Of a DNA stretch of 64,000 bases, positions 44,552 through 54,403 are shown piece after piece (positions within the stretch are counted from its first letter, which is position 1; each line of letters starts with the position of its first letter). The translations under genes and the position numbers were made by a program. The notes beneath the pieces are model-generated. The model ran no database searches. It was not told where the DNA came from and saw nothing but the letters and a program-made list of their open reading frames with translations. Source of the DNA: Sulfurovum sp. (GTDB taxonomy: Bacteria; Campylobacterota; Campylobacteria; Campylobacterales; Sulfurovaceae); contig JAGXFO010000020.1 of the NCBI GenBank assembly GCA_024637255.1, positions 1 to 64,000 of the forward strand, given 5' to 3'.

Positions 44552-45916
44552 TTATAATAAAATTATAGTTGCTAAGCCGAGGAAGCTAAAAAAGCCAACT
44601 ACATCCGTAACTGTTGTCAAAATCACTGTTGAGCCGATTGCAGGATCAACACCCAGTTTCTTAAGTGTCAAAGGTATGGTTGCACCAAAGAAGCCTGCAG
44701 CAAAGAGATTGGTTACCATCGCCATTGCAATGACAACACCCAACATAGGCAGTCCAAACCAGATATACGCAATGATTCCCATCACTATGCCATAAAGTAA
44801 ACCATTTAAAAGAGCAATGGAAACTTCCTTGATGATGGTTTTCTTTGCCTCATCTCCAGCAATCTCTCCCAGTGCCATTTGCCTTACTGTAACCGTTAGT
44901 GTCTGTGTACCTGCATTGCCACCCATGGACGCAACAATAGGCATTAGGATGGCGAGTGCCACTAAAGATTGCAGTGTCTCATCAAACAAGCCGATGACCA
45001 AGGAGGCGGCAATGGCCGTAAATAGGTTTAAGCCAAGCCATATGGCTCTTGACTTACCAATGAGCCAAAAACTCTCCTCATGCTCTGCATCATCATTTAC
45101 CCCAGCAAGGTTATAAATCTGATCGGTTGCTTCTTCTGAGATGATATCATAAATATCATCTGAGGTAATACGCCCTACCAGTCTGCCTGCATCATTCACC
45201 ACAGGGATTACACTCAGGTCATAATTGCTTACTACTTCAACCACTTTTTTAATGTCGTCATGGGGACCAACCGAAACTGTAATTTTCCCTTCATCATCAA
45301 TAACATCTTTGTATAATTCTTTTGGACCATGGAGTATAAGATCTTCAAGAGGGATCATACCCACGAAGGTACGTCCTTCAGAAACAACAAATACATGATG
45401 CACGTTATCGATCTCATTGTTTTCTTTCATCTTTTTAAGACGCAAGATGGAGTCACCGATTTTTTCATTTATATATGCCTCAAAGATCTCCACCTGCATG
45501 TGCGCACCGGCTTCATGTTCTTCATAGGAAATAAGTTCATTGATAGTATCCCTGTCTTCTTCAGAAAGATTCGACAAGATAGCATTTGCTTTGTCTTCGT
45601 CAATCTCTTCAATCTGCTGAATAAGGTCGGCTGCATCGTTGGTATTAAGCTCCTCTGTAAGCATTGCAAGCTTTTTGGGACCAAATCTTTCATATATCTC
45701 TTCTTGCTCATGTCGCGGGAGTTCTATAATTACTTCTGCCAAAAGACTTTTTGGAAGTTTGTTTAGGAGGTCGATATAGGTTTGCTCATCAATTTTCTTG
45801 ATATTAATCAGAAGATCGGCGACCTCATAAGGGTGAACATCAAGGTTTGCACCCTCAATATGTTCATTGATATATCTTTCTAGATTTTCAATTTGTTCTA
45901 GTGTTTCATTGTTCAT
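44552..45916 (-). CDS. mgtE: MgtE magnesium channel
   Basis: 454 residues in the standard order: MgtE_N superhelical domain (residues 20-120, EVIIELPRHEQEEIYERFG), two CBS domains (about 135-255, MIPLEDLI, VPVVNDAGRLVGRITSDDI) and five helices (about 285-454, MPIVASMGGNAGTQTLTVTVRQMALGEI is the pore signature). The channel closes when Mg2+ is high, sensed by the cytoplasmic domains. Together with corA it makes a second Mg2+ route in the window. Confidence 0.97.
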   Translation of the reverse strand: MNNETLEQIENLERYINEHIEGANLDVHPYEVADLLINIKKIDEQTYIDLLNKLPKSLLAEVIIELPRHEQEEIYERFGPKKLAMLTEELNTNDAADLIQQIEEIDEDKANAILSNLSEEDRDTINELISYEEHEAGAHMQVEIFEAYINEKIGDSILRLKKMKENNEIDNVHHVFVVSEGRTFVGMIPLEDLILHGPKELYKDVIDDEGKITVSVGPHDDIKKVVEVVSNYDLSVIPVVNDAGRLVGRITSDDIYDIISEEATDQIYNLAGVNDDAEHEESFWLIGKSRAIWLGLNLFTAIAASLVIGLFDETLQSLVALAILMPIVASMGGNAGTQTLTVTVRQMALGEIAGDEAKKTIIKEVSIALLNGLLYGIVMGIIAYIWFGLPMLGVVIAMAMVTNLFAAGFFGATIPLTLKKLGVDPAIGSTVILTTVTDVVGFFSFLGLATIILL

Positions 45917-46071
45917 AGCGCATTCCTTTAATAATGCAAATTCTATCTCTATTGCTTTAAGAGAAGACTTATAGACGATACATTTTATGGCAATATGAAA
46001 GGATCCCTAACACTTATGAATAATTAGGCAGAGGGTAGTATAATAAAAGAATTTCATTTTGAGGAGTTTGT

Positions 46072-47388
46072 ATGTATGACATTATCTATATCGGTGGTGG
46101 ACTAAACTATGCAGGAGCCATTGTTGCTGCGAAGCATGGGCTTAAAGTGGCTTTGGTTGAAACATCACTTGATCATCTAGGTGGTGCCTGTTTACATGAG
46201 GGGTGTACTCCTTCGAAAATGTTTTTGCATTATGCAAATACAATTCTTCAAAGTAAAGAGAGTGTTTTTATGGGAGACATAAGGCTCGATATGCCAACAC
46301 TTACAGCTAAAAAAATCAAACTTATTGCCAGCACAACAAAAGCGATAAGAGTACAATGCGAAGGATTTGAACTCATAGAAGGCAAAGGGCAGGTCATAGC
46401 ACCGCACAAAGTAGAGGTAGAGGGGAAAGTCTATGAGGCTGAGTACATTGTCATAGGCACAGGGTCTTCACCTTTTATACCAGAAGGCATAGCTTATGAT
46501 GCAAAGGCAATCATCACCAGTAATGAGGTACTTGAACTCCAAAAACTGCCTAAAAATATTGCCATCTATGGTGATGGTGCCATCGGTTTGGAGATGGGGA
46601 ATTTTTTTGCATCTTCAGGGGTAGAGGTGACACTCATTTCCCGTGGTGAAAGGCTTTTGGATCATGCCCATCCACTTATACAAAGTGCGATGGTCAAAGA
46701 AGTTGAAAAGCGGGGTATTATCCATCTGAAAAATCATGCTGTTTCCAAAGCTGAACATACAGATAAAGGGGTACATATCATTTTTGAAAACGGCACATCC
46801 AGCTATTATGAACAGATGCTTGTCGCAACAGGCCGTCAGCCAAATACAGATGTGATTGCAATAGATGACATTGCAGTAGGCAGAGGCATAGAAACAGATG
46901 ATTTTTTTGAGACCACTGTGGTGAAACATTTTGCCATAGGTGACTGTAACGGGAAAATGCAACTTGCACATGCTGCAAGAGCACAGGTGCTGAATGTAAC
47001 GATGCAGATACTAGGGAGAAAGCCTAAAAAGCTAAATCTTGATCATGTGGTCAGATTCATACATACTTTAGCGGTGAGTTATGCAAGCGTAGGGCACAAC
47101 AAGCAGTCACTTGAAGAAAACGGTATAGTGTTCAAAGAGGGTGTGGTGACATTAAATCACTTCCCGGGTTCTAGCTTTCATCAGGCGGGTAACGGTGTGA
47201 TTATTGTGTATGCAGATGATACAGGGCTTATTCTGGGTGCTGAAATTTTGGCACCTGATGCTGAAGAGCTCATTGCACCTGTGGCTATGGCACTAGCAGG
47301 CGGTATGACTGCTTCAATGGCCCAGGAAACCATTATGGCACACCCCACTTTTTCTGAGGCATTGGAGAGGGCCTATTTTAGATTATAA
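46072..47388 (+). CDS. Dihydrolipoamide dehydrogenase-like flavoprotein disulfide reductase
   Basis: 438 residues. The FAD motif is IIYIGGGLNYAGAIVAAKHG (the GxGxxG is altered to GGGLNYAG). The redox pair is in GGACLHEGCTPSKMFLHYAN, the NAD site in NIAIYGDGAIGLEMGNFFAS, and the catalytic His-Glu in MAHPTFSEALERAYF. The layout is complete, so it is active. No pyruvate or oxoglutarate dehydrogenase genes are nearby, so its partner is unknown: lipoate carrier or another disulfide. Confidence 0.9.
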   Translation: MYDIIYIGGGLNYAGAIVAAKHGLKVALVETSLDHLGGACLHEGCTPSKMFLHYANTILQSKESVFMGDIRLDMPTLTAKKIKLIASTTKAIRVQCEGFELIEGKGQVIAPHKVEVEGKVYEAEYIVIGTGSSPFIPEGIAYDAKAIITSNEVLELQKLPKNIAIYGDGAIGLEMGNFFASSGVEVTLISRGERLLDHAHPLIQSAMVKEVEKRGIIHLKNHAVSKAEHTDKGVHIIFENGTSSYYEQMLVATGRQPNTDVIAIDDIAVGRGIETDDFFETTVVKHFAIGDCNGKMQLAHAARAQVLNVTMQILGRKPKKLNLDHVVRFIHTLAVSYASVGHNKQSLEENGIVFKEGVVTLNHFPGSSFHQAGNGVIIVYADDTGLILGAEILAPDAEELIAPVAMALAGGMTASMAQETIMAHPTFSEALERAYFRL

Positions 47389-48000
47389 CCCTTTCATGAC
47401 GATTTCGTACAGATAATCCACTTCATGGTCTTCTAGAAACACGGTTTTTTTAGTCGCAAAAAAATCTAATACTTTTTTGGTAGGCAGTGCAGGGCTATAA
47501 AGACATGAGGGGTGCGCAGGGATGAAGGATTGCATCAGTGCTATCTCTTCTTCGATGCGGTTCTCGCAGATGTAGCAGTGCTCATCGTTATGCATTCTGC
47601 CTTCATACTCAAGTAAAGTGATGTAACTTTCGCAAACGATTCGTTTGGGGTTTTGCTTATCCCATTTTTTCGCCGCTAAAAGCAGCAGGTCAAAGTAAAA
47701 GGAGTCCATCTCTTCAGTGTCTTTGAGATGAGGTTCAAATTTTTTGATAAAATTGTGCCAGAGTAAGAGTTTATTTTTGTCAAAGAGCCAGGCAAAGCCC
47801 ATATGAGAAAGTGAACGAAGTCTGGGTAGAAAGCCAGAACCTTCACCTTCTACTTCAAAGTCTATAAGATTTCCAAGCTGTAGTATGGAGTGTCTTGCAC
47901 CAAAAAAACGGTAGTAGGTTTTTACTTCTGTGCTACTTAAAACAAGTGCAATAGAATCCTCATTTTTTGCTTTTCTGACCGAAAGAATAAAACCTTTAAT
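47383..48000 (-). CDS. recO: RecO recombination mediator, with an ATT start codon
   Basis: RecO helps load RecA at single-strand gaps with RecR. The protein is 205 residues, as usual in Campylobacterota. The N-terminal OB fold starts IKGFILSVRKAKNED, then TYYRFFGARHSILQLG; conserved blocks later include FLPRLRSLSHMGFAWL, NPKRIVCESYITLLEYEG and the Cys pair HCYICENR. In frame there is no ATG, GTG or TTG between an upstream TAA and residue 67. The ATT at 47998-48000 stands where Met is expected and GGAG lies 6 nt before it. A start at ATG 47802 would remove the OB fold. Confidence 0.88.
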   Translation of the reverse strand: MKGFILSVRKAKNEDSIALVLSSTEVKTYYRFFGARHSILQLGNLIDFEVEGEGSGFLPRLRSLSHMGFAWLFDKNKLLLWHNFIKKFEPHLKDTEEMDSFYFDLLLLAAKKWDKQNPKRIVCESYITLLEYEGRMHNDEHCYICENRIEEEIALMQSFIPAHPSCLYSPALPTKKVLDFFATKKTVFLEDHEVDYLYEIVMKGL

Positions 48001-48183
48001 AAGACACTCCAGTAAATTTTTTTAATTATAGTGAAAAGGACGTTAAAAATAGAATAGAGTTCAGGCAAGAGCTACACGACCACGCAGAGCCTTAAACAAT
48101 TTATAACGTACGTTTAAGTATAATCCACACCATTATGGGATGACTACAGGATGTTCTGTGTATATTATTTTTAAGGTTGAAAT

Positions 48184-51100
48184 ATGAGAGATTTATTTAC
48201 GTCGTTTAAGGATAATTGTGGATTTGGACTTTTAGCGTCTATTGACAATATACCTTCACACAAAAATTTGGAAGATGCGATTACTTCACTGTCACGAATG
48301 ATGCATAGAGGAGCTATAGCAGCCGACGGTAAAACCGGAGACGGTTCAGGTCTTTTGCTTTCTCTTCCTAAATCATTTTTCAACAAAGATGCAGCTGCAC
48401 AAGGTATAGAATTACCCCAGACGTATGCTGTGGCGATGGTCTTTTCAAACAATGAAACAGATTTTGAAGTGATCAACCGCGTATGCGAGAATAATGACCT
48501 TAAAGTCCTTTACACACGTACAGTACCCGTAGATACAAATGCACTGGGTGAGCAGGCACTTGTATCACTTCCTATGATCAAACAAGTATTCGTCACACCT
48601 AAGTCAGCAGTCGCTGAAAATAGATTTGAAGCGTTGGTGTATCTTTCCCGCAAAGAGATAGAAGCAGCGCTTATCGAAGATGCAACCTTCTATATACCTT
48701 CATTCTCAACTTCAGTAATCTCCTACAAGGGCCTTGTGATGCCTACGCACATCAAAGAGTTTTACCAAGACCTTGCGAATGAAGATTTTGAAATTTCATT
48801 TTGTCTTTTTCACCAACGTTTTTCAACAAACACACTCCCTCAGTGGAAACTTGCACAGCCATTTAGAATGATTGCCCACAATGGTGAAATCAATTCTGTC
48901 ACTGCAAATAGATTTAACGTAGCTGCTAAAATGGCTGCGGCCAAGTCAGATATATTTACAGATGAGGAGATGACAAGACTTACCAATGTCATACAAAACG
49001 GCATGAGCGACTCAGCAAGTTTGGATAACTTTATGGAGTTTTTACGTGTCAATGGCGTAGATTTTTTTAAAGCAGCACGTTCCTTGATTCCTGCACCTTG
49101 GCACAATGCACCACATATGGATTCTGATCTTAGAGCATTTTATGAGTATGCAAGTACCTGTTTTGAGCCTTGGGATGGACCTGCTGCTGTAAGTATGACA
49201 GATGGCCGTTACATCGGCTGTGTGATGGACAGAAATGGATTGAGACCTTCTAAATATATCAGAACCAAAGACAACAGGATGCTTATCTCTTCTGAGTATG
49301 GCGTACTTCAGATTCCTGAAGAAGAGATCGTCGAAAGAGGCAGATTGCAGTCGGGCGAAATGATGGGTATCGATCTTAAGCACGGCAAAGTACTTAAATC
49401 AAGTGACATCGATGACCATATCAAAGGAGCATATCCTTATGATAAATGGCTGAATCAAAATATGAGTTATCTTCAAGAGCATGTACCCAATACCGAAGTG
49501 CCGAAATCTTCGATTGAGTATGGAAATATGGAAGAACGACAGCGTTACTTTAATTATACACTTGAAGTGTTAAAAGAAGTGATTAGGCCTATGATCGCTG
49601 AAGGTAAAGAGACGACAGGTGCTATGGGAGATGATACGCCGATTGCTGCATTCTCAACAGAACAGCGAAACTTTACTGACTTTTTTAAACAAAAATTTGC
49701 ACAGGTCACCAACCCTCCTATAGACTCAATCCGTGAAAAAATAGTTATGAGTCTCAACACGGGTTTTGGTGAAGTAAGAAATGTGCTTGCAGATGATGCA
49801 GAACATGCAAAAAGACTTAAAACGGTACTTCCCCTTATGTCTGCAGAAAAATTTCACATTCTTCAGGAGTTTGGAGATGAGACGAATGAGAAGTACGACC
49901 CTGCCTACAAGGTAGGAAAATATGATACTACCTATACAGCAGACATCAAAGTAAGTCTAGACGCGCTTGTTCAAAAGATTATTGTAGACGTAAGAGATAA
50001 TGGCATAAGAACCATTATACTGGATGACAGAAAGCTTGATAAAGATACTAAAGTTATTCCTATGCTTATGGTCGTAGGACGTTTGAGCCAAGGGCTTTTG
50101 AATGCCAAACTCAGACACTTGACCAGTATGGTGGCAGTAACTGGTGAAGTATTTGATCCCCACACTGCGGCGTGCATAATAGCTTTTGGTGCAGCAGCCA
50201 TATTCCCTTATTTGCTTTACTACACAGTGGCGCAGCTCGAAGAGGACAATGAAGAGATAAAGCCTACGCTTAAGAAATTTAGAAGAGCTATGGGTGCGGG
50301 GCTTATGAAAATCATGTCTAAGATGGGAATTTCGACGCTCTCTTCTTACAGAAACTCAAGCTTATTTGATGTGATCGGATTGAGTAAAGAGATTGTGTCT
50401 GATTGTTTCCCTGCTGCAAAAGGTCTCTTGTACGGCTTAAATTATGAAGACATAGATGAGCGTCTTAATGCAAACCATCAGCGTGCATTTACTACTGAAT
50501 TTGAAAATCAAAAGAATGCACTTTATAAAGGTGGATACTACAAATATAGAAAGGGTGAAGAGTACCATGACTTCTCTCGTCCTACTATTAAAGCTATACA
50601 AACCTGTGCTGAATCTGGAAAAAAAGAAGACTACGCTGAAGTACAAAGATTAGTGAACGGTAGAGATAAAAAGTTCATACGTGATTTTTACGAGCTTAAA
50701 AGTGACAGAGCGTCTATTGGCATAGATGAAGTAGAGCCACTGTCGGCTATCTTTAAACGTTTTTCAACAGCGGCGATGTCTATGGGGTCTATCTCCCAGG
50801 AAGCACACGAAACACTAGCTGTGGCCATGAATACCATTGGTGCAAAGTCAAACTCAGGTGAGGGCGGAGAAGATCCGGCACGTTACGGAACGATTAAAAA
50901 CTCATCCATTAAACAAGTGGCATCTGGACGCTTTGGCGTGACACCGGAATATTTGCGTTCTGCCAGTGAAATACAGATTAAAGTAGCACAAGGTGCAAAA
51001 CCTGGTGAGGGCGGGCAGCTTCCCGGAAGCAAAGTTTCTCCGCTTATTGCAACGCTTAGATTTACAAAACCGGGTGTGACACTTATTTCACCTCCGCCAC

Positions 51101-52599
51101 ATCACGATATTTATTCTATAGAGGATCTGGCACAGTTGATCTTTGACTTGAAGCAGATAAACCCTAACGCCAGAATAGCAGTCAAGCTTGTATCAACAGC
51201 AGGAGTAGGAACGATTGCCGCAGGTGTAGCAAAAGCGTATGCCGACAAGATCATTATTTCTGGGGGAGACGGCGGTACGGGAGCTGCACCTATTGGATCT
51301 ATTCGATTTGCGGGTAATCCTTGGGAATTGGGTCTCATAGAAGCACACAACGCGCTCAAAGCAAATAATCTCAGAGGACAAGTTACCGTTGAAACAGACG
51401 GTGGACTGAAGACAGGTCTGGATGTGGTAAAAGCAGCTATCCTTGGCGCAGAAGAATATGCATTTGGTACGGGTGCATTGGTAATCGTGGGATGTATTAT
51501 GCTTCGTGTATGTCACTTAAATACTTGTGCTGTGGGTGTTGCAACACAAGACCCGCATTTGAGAGAAAGATTTACAGGTAATGTACAAAAAGTAATCAAT
51601 TACTTCACTCTTATGGCCGAAGATGTGAGAGAGATACTTGCAGTACTTGGATATAAATCCTTAGAAGAAATAGTAGGACAGAATCATTTACTTAAGGTTA
51701 TAGATGATGAGTTTGCCAAGAAGTTTAATTTTGAAGAACTTCTTTATAAACTTGATGGTGTGAATACATGTCAGGTAGCATCGAACGAACCATACGACCA
51801 GAATGAGTACGAGCAGGAGATTGTCAAGGAACTTATGCCTACAATCAAAGACCCGTCTACACCCATTGTTCTAAACAAAAAGATTTCTAACTTAAATAGA
51901 AGTTTTGCAACAAGAATCTCTGGCGAGATAGCAGCTTTGTATGGAAATACCGGTTTACCTGATGATACCATCACATTAAATATGAAAGGAACAGCTGGTC
52001 AGTCGCTGGGCGCTTTTATGTCAAGAGGTATCAACATTAATGTTGACGGCGCAGGAAACGACTACATTGGTAAAGGTATGAATGGTGGTCGCATAGTCAT
52101 CACAGCAGACAATGCCGGAGAAGAGTTTGCTTTGGGCGGAAATACCTGTCTTTATGGTGCAACGGGAGGAATACTGTATGTGCACGGAAAAGTAGGTGAA
52201 CGTTTTGCAGTACGTAACTCAGGTGCGACCACAGTTGTTGAAGGTACAGGAGATCACCCATGTGAGTATATGACTGGTGGTACAGCAGTGATACTTGGTA
52301 AAACAGGTGTCAACTTTGGAGCGGGTATGACAGGCGGTAAAGCATTTGTCTATGACATGGAAAGTGAATTCTATGAAAAAGTAAATCCTGAACTTGTTGA
52401 GCCACTTCGTATAGATACGGATGAATGGGATACGGAAATGTTTGAACTTAAAGCGCTACTTAAAGACTATGCGGAAAAAACAGGGTCTAAAAGAGCAGCA
52501 TATATCTTAGAGCATTTTAGAACTGAAATTAGAAAGTTTTGGATGGTTGCACCAAGAGGTGTGAAGCCAACAATAGCCACTGAAAAAAAAGGCGAATAA
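48184..52599 (+). CDS. gltB: Glutamate synthase large subunit GltB
   Basis: 1471 residues, full length. The first 11 residues (MRDLFTSFKDN) are the propeptide; Cys12 becomes the N-terminal nucleophile of the glutaminase domain (CGFGLLASIDN). Then come the central domain, the FMN/synthase domain with the 3Fe-4S ligands in GCIMLRVCHLNTC, and the C-terminal beta-helix (GxGN repeats). It makes two glutamates from glutamine and 2-oxoglutarate. The small subunit gltD is not adjacent. It leads an operon with an IMPase and accD. Confidence 0.97.
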   Translation: MRDLFTSFKDNCGFGLLASIDNIPSHKNLEDAITSLSRMMHRGAIAADGKTGDGSGLLLSLPKSFFNKDAAAQGIELPQTYAVAMVFSNNETDFEVINRVCENNDLKVLYTRTVPVDTNALGEQALVSLPMIKQVFVTPKSAVAENRFEALVYLSRKEIEAALIEDATFYIPSFSTSVISYKGLVMPTHIKEFYQDLANEDFEISFCLFHQRFSTNTLPQWKLAQPFRMIAHNGEINSVTANRFNVAAKMAAAKSDIFTDEEMTRLTNVIQNGMSDSASLDNFMEFLRVNGVDFFKAARSLIPAPWHNAPHMDSDLRAFYEYASTCFEPWDGPAAVSMTDGRYIGCVMDRNGLRPSKYIRTKDNRMLISSEYGVLQIPEEEIVERGRLQSGEMMGIDLKHGKVLKSSDIDDHIKGAYPYDKWLNQNMSYLQEHVPNTEVPKSSIEYGNMEERQRYFNYTLEVLKEVIRPMIAEGKETTGAMGDDTPIAAFSTEQRNFTDFFKQKFAQVTNPPIDSIREKIVMSLNTGFGEVRNVLADDAEHAKRLKTVLPLMSAEKFHILQEFGDETNEKYDPAYKVGKYDTTYTADIKVSLDALVQKIIVDVRDNGIRTIILDDRKLDKDTKVIPMLMVVGRLSQGLLNAKLRHLTSMVAVTGEVFDPHTAACIIAFGAAAIFPYLLYYTVAQLEEDNEEIKPTLKKFRRAMGAGLMKIMSKMGISTLSSYRNSSLFDVIGLSKEIVSDCFPAAKGLLYGLNYEDIDERLNANHQRAFTTEFENQKNALYKGGYYKYRKGEEYHDFSRPTIKAIQTCAESGKKEDYAEVQRLVNGRDKKFIRDFYELKSDRASIGIDEVEPLSAIFKRFSTAAMSMGSISQEAHETLAVAMNTIGAKSNSGEGGEDPARYGTIKNSSIKQVASGRFGVTPEYLRSASEIQIKVAQGAKPGEGGQLPGSKVSPLIATLRFTKPGVTLISPPPHHDIYSIEDLAQLIFDLKQINPNARIAVKLVSTAGVGTIAAGVAKAYADKIIISGGDGGTGAAPIGSIRFAGNPWELGLIEAHNALKANNLRGQVTVETDGGLKTGLDVVKAAILGAEEYAFGTGALVIVGCIMLRVCHLNTCAVGVATQDPHLRERFTGNVQKVINYFTLMAEDVREILAVLGYKSLEEIVGQNHLLKVIDDEFAKKFNFEELLYKLDGVNTCQVASNEPYDQNEYEQEIVKELMPTIKDPSTPIVLNKKISNLNRSFATRISGEIAALYGNTGLPDDTITLNMKGTAGQSLGAFMSRGININVDGAGNDYIGKGMNGGRIVITADNAGEEFALGGNTCLYGATGGILYVHGKVGERFAVRNSGATTVVEGTGDHPCEYMTGGTAVILGKTGVNFGAGMTGGKAFVYDMESEFYEKVNPELVEPLRIDTDEWDTEMFELKALLKDYAEKTGSKRAAYILEHFRTEIRKFWMVAPRGVKPTIATEKKGE

Positions 52600-52608
52600 C
52601 GTAAGTCT

Positions 52609-53337
52609 ATGACAGAATTTATTGAAGCCTGTATAAAAGCCAATGAAGAGATATCAGAGGCAATAAAAGATGGTTTTGATGCTTCTTGGTTTGAAAAACA
52701 TGAAGTGGGTGCAGGCGGAGATATCAGTTCCGAACTTGACCTTTTTGCTGAAGCAGTTTTTGTAAAGCATTTAAGCTGCTTTGGACAGATAGAGTCTGAA
52801 GAGAGCGGCATTATAGGGGAGGGCGATGAACAAATCATTATCGACCCTATAGACGGTTCTTCCAATGCACTGTCACTTTTCCCTTTTTATGGTACCTCTG
52901 TTGCAAAGATAAATGCTGAGGGTATTTTGGATGCAGCCATAGTTTGCAATCTGGCAAATGGAGATATTTTTCTTAAGTCCGCTGCCTCCCCTGTACAACA
53001 GGGTAAACTATTTTCAACCAATTTCCATCCACCTCATGTGGCACCAAACTCAGAAATAGGACTTTTTGAGAAGGCCTATGCAAATCCTTCTTTGGTTGCA
53101 GCCTTGGATATCGAAAAGTTGAAGTTTAGATCACCAGGTGCCATAGCACTTTCGCTTGCTTATGCACATTCGGTCAATTACGTACTTTTTATGGGAGAGT
53201 TTCGTATTTACGATCTTGTTGCAGGTTTGGCACTTTGTGAAGGGCTTGAAGTGATTGTTGAGGCTGATTATGTTATAGTATCGAAAGAAAAATCTATAGC
53301 AAATAAGATTGAAGCACTCATAAACAATAGAGTGTAG
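52609..53337 (+). CDS. Inositol monophosphatase-family phosphatase
   Basis: 242 residues. The metal site is made by the Glu pair in GQIESEESG and IIDPIDGSSNALSLF. The second acidic motif is altered: FRIYDLVAGLALCEG stands where WDxAAG is usual. Possible substrates are inositol phosphates, fructose-1,6-bisphosphate, or 3'-phosphoadenosine 5'-phosphate. It starts 10 nt after gltB. Confidence 0.88.
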   Translation: MTEFIEACIKANEEISEAIKDGFDASWFEKHEVGAGGDISSELDLFAEAVFVKHLSCFGQIESEESGIIGEGDEQIIIDPIDGSSNALSLFPFYGTSVAKINAEGILDAAIVCNLANGDIFLKSAASPVQQGKLFSTNFHPPHVAPNSEIGLFEKAYANPSLVAALDIEKLKFRSPGAIALSLAYAHSVNYVLFMGEFRIYDLVAGLALCEGLEVIVEADYVIVSKEKSIANKIEALINNRV

Positions 53338-53351
53338 TACAAGGATTAGAG

Positions 53352-54251
53352 ATGTTTGGAAAAATTTTTGGAAGTATGAAGAAGGACGTAACTACTAGCC
53401 AGGAGATACCTAGCCAGTGGATAAAATGTCCTAAATGTACTTCATTGATGTATTACAAAGAAGTAGAAGCCAAACAAAATGTTTGTCCCAAATGTAATCA
53501 TCATTTTCGTATTTCTGCTGAAAAACGTATTGAATCAATCGTAGATAAGGGTTCTTTTGTGGAATTTGATGCCACATTGGCGCCTACAGACCCTTTAAAA
53601 TTTTCAGATAAAAAATCATACAAAAAACGTTTAGAAGAAGAAAAAGCACGAACAGGAAAAACTTCTTCAGTGATGAGCGGTTCGTGTACTATTGGCGGTT
53701 TGGATATTGAGATCGTTGTCTTTGATTTCTCTTTCATGGGCGGCAGTCTAGGCTCTGTTGAAGGTGAAAAAATTGTTCGTGGTATCAACAGGGCGATGGA
53801 AAAAGAGTGTGGATTTGTCATTGTCTCTGCTTCCGGTGGCGCACGTATGCAAGAGAGTACCTACTCTTTACTTCAAATGTCTAAAACATCAGCAGCGCTC
53901 AACAGACTGCACCAAAAAGGTTTGCCGTTTATTTCGATTTTGACAGACCCTACGATGGGTGGTGTGTCCGCATCATTTGCTATGCTGGGTGATATCATCA
54001 TAGCAGAGCCGGGTGCGCTTATAGGGTTTGCAGGTCAAAGGGTTATTAAGCAAACGGTTGGTGTTGACTTGCCTGAAGGCTTCCAGCGTTCAGAGTTTTT
54101 ACTTGAGCATGGACTAATAGATATGATAGTAGACCGTGAAACTATACATCAAACACTTGCTGATCTATTTAAACTTTTTAAAAAAGACAAAAAAGTTATG
54201 ATCAATAAAGAAGTGTTTGAGGAAGTAATTGAAGACGAACCAAAAGCGTAA
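53352..54251 (+). CDS. accD: Acetyl-CoA carboxylase carboxyltransferase subunit beta
   Basis: 299 residues, E. coli AccD length. The zinc ribbon at residues 24-47 (IKCPKCTSLMYYKE, QNVCPKCNHHF) contacts RNA and the active site. The carboxyltransferase domain includes FSFMGGSLGSVEGEKIVRG, SGGARMQESTYSLLQM and IGFAGQRVIKQTVG. With AccA it moves carboxyl from biotin to acetyl-CoA, the first step of fatty acid synthesis. accA is not in the window. It follows the IMPase by 14 nt. Confidence 0.97.
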   Translation: MFGKIFGSMKKDVTTSQEIPSQWIKCPKCTSLMYYKEVEAKQNVCPKCNHHFRISAEKRIESIVDKGSFVEFDATLAPTDPLKFSDKKSYKKRLEEEKARTGKTSSVMSGSCTIGGLDIEIVVFDFSFMGGSLGSVEGEKIVRGINRAMEKECGFVIVSASGGARMQESTYSLLQMSKTSAALNRLHQKGLPFISILTDPTMGGVSASFAMLGDIIIAEPGALIGFAGQRVIKQTVGVDLPEGFQRSEFLLEHGLIDMIVDRETIHQTLADLFKLFKKDKKVMINKEVFEEVIEDEPKA

Positions 54252-54272
54252 ATTTTGGTATATGCACTTATA

Positions 54273-54291
54273 GGCAAAGAAACCCTTTGCC
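54273..54291 (+). terminator. Hairpin after accD, possible terminator
   Basis: GGCAAAG/CTTTGCC form a 7-bp stem with a 5-nt loop, 22 nt after the accD stop. No clear T-tract follows, so it may only be a stabilising 3' hairpin. Confidence 0.35.
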
Positions 54292-54403
54292 CAAAGAAGT
54301 TCCTTTAAGTGAACTCCTCCTTTAACATAAAAAATTTCCAATCTTAAAAAAGTAGTGTGCTCTATACGTGAAAAAAATAATATGCGAAAGACTATTGGAG
54401 TAA

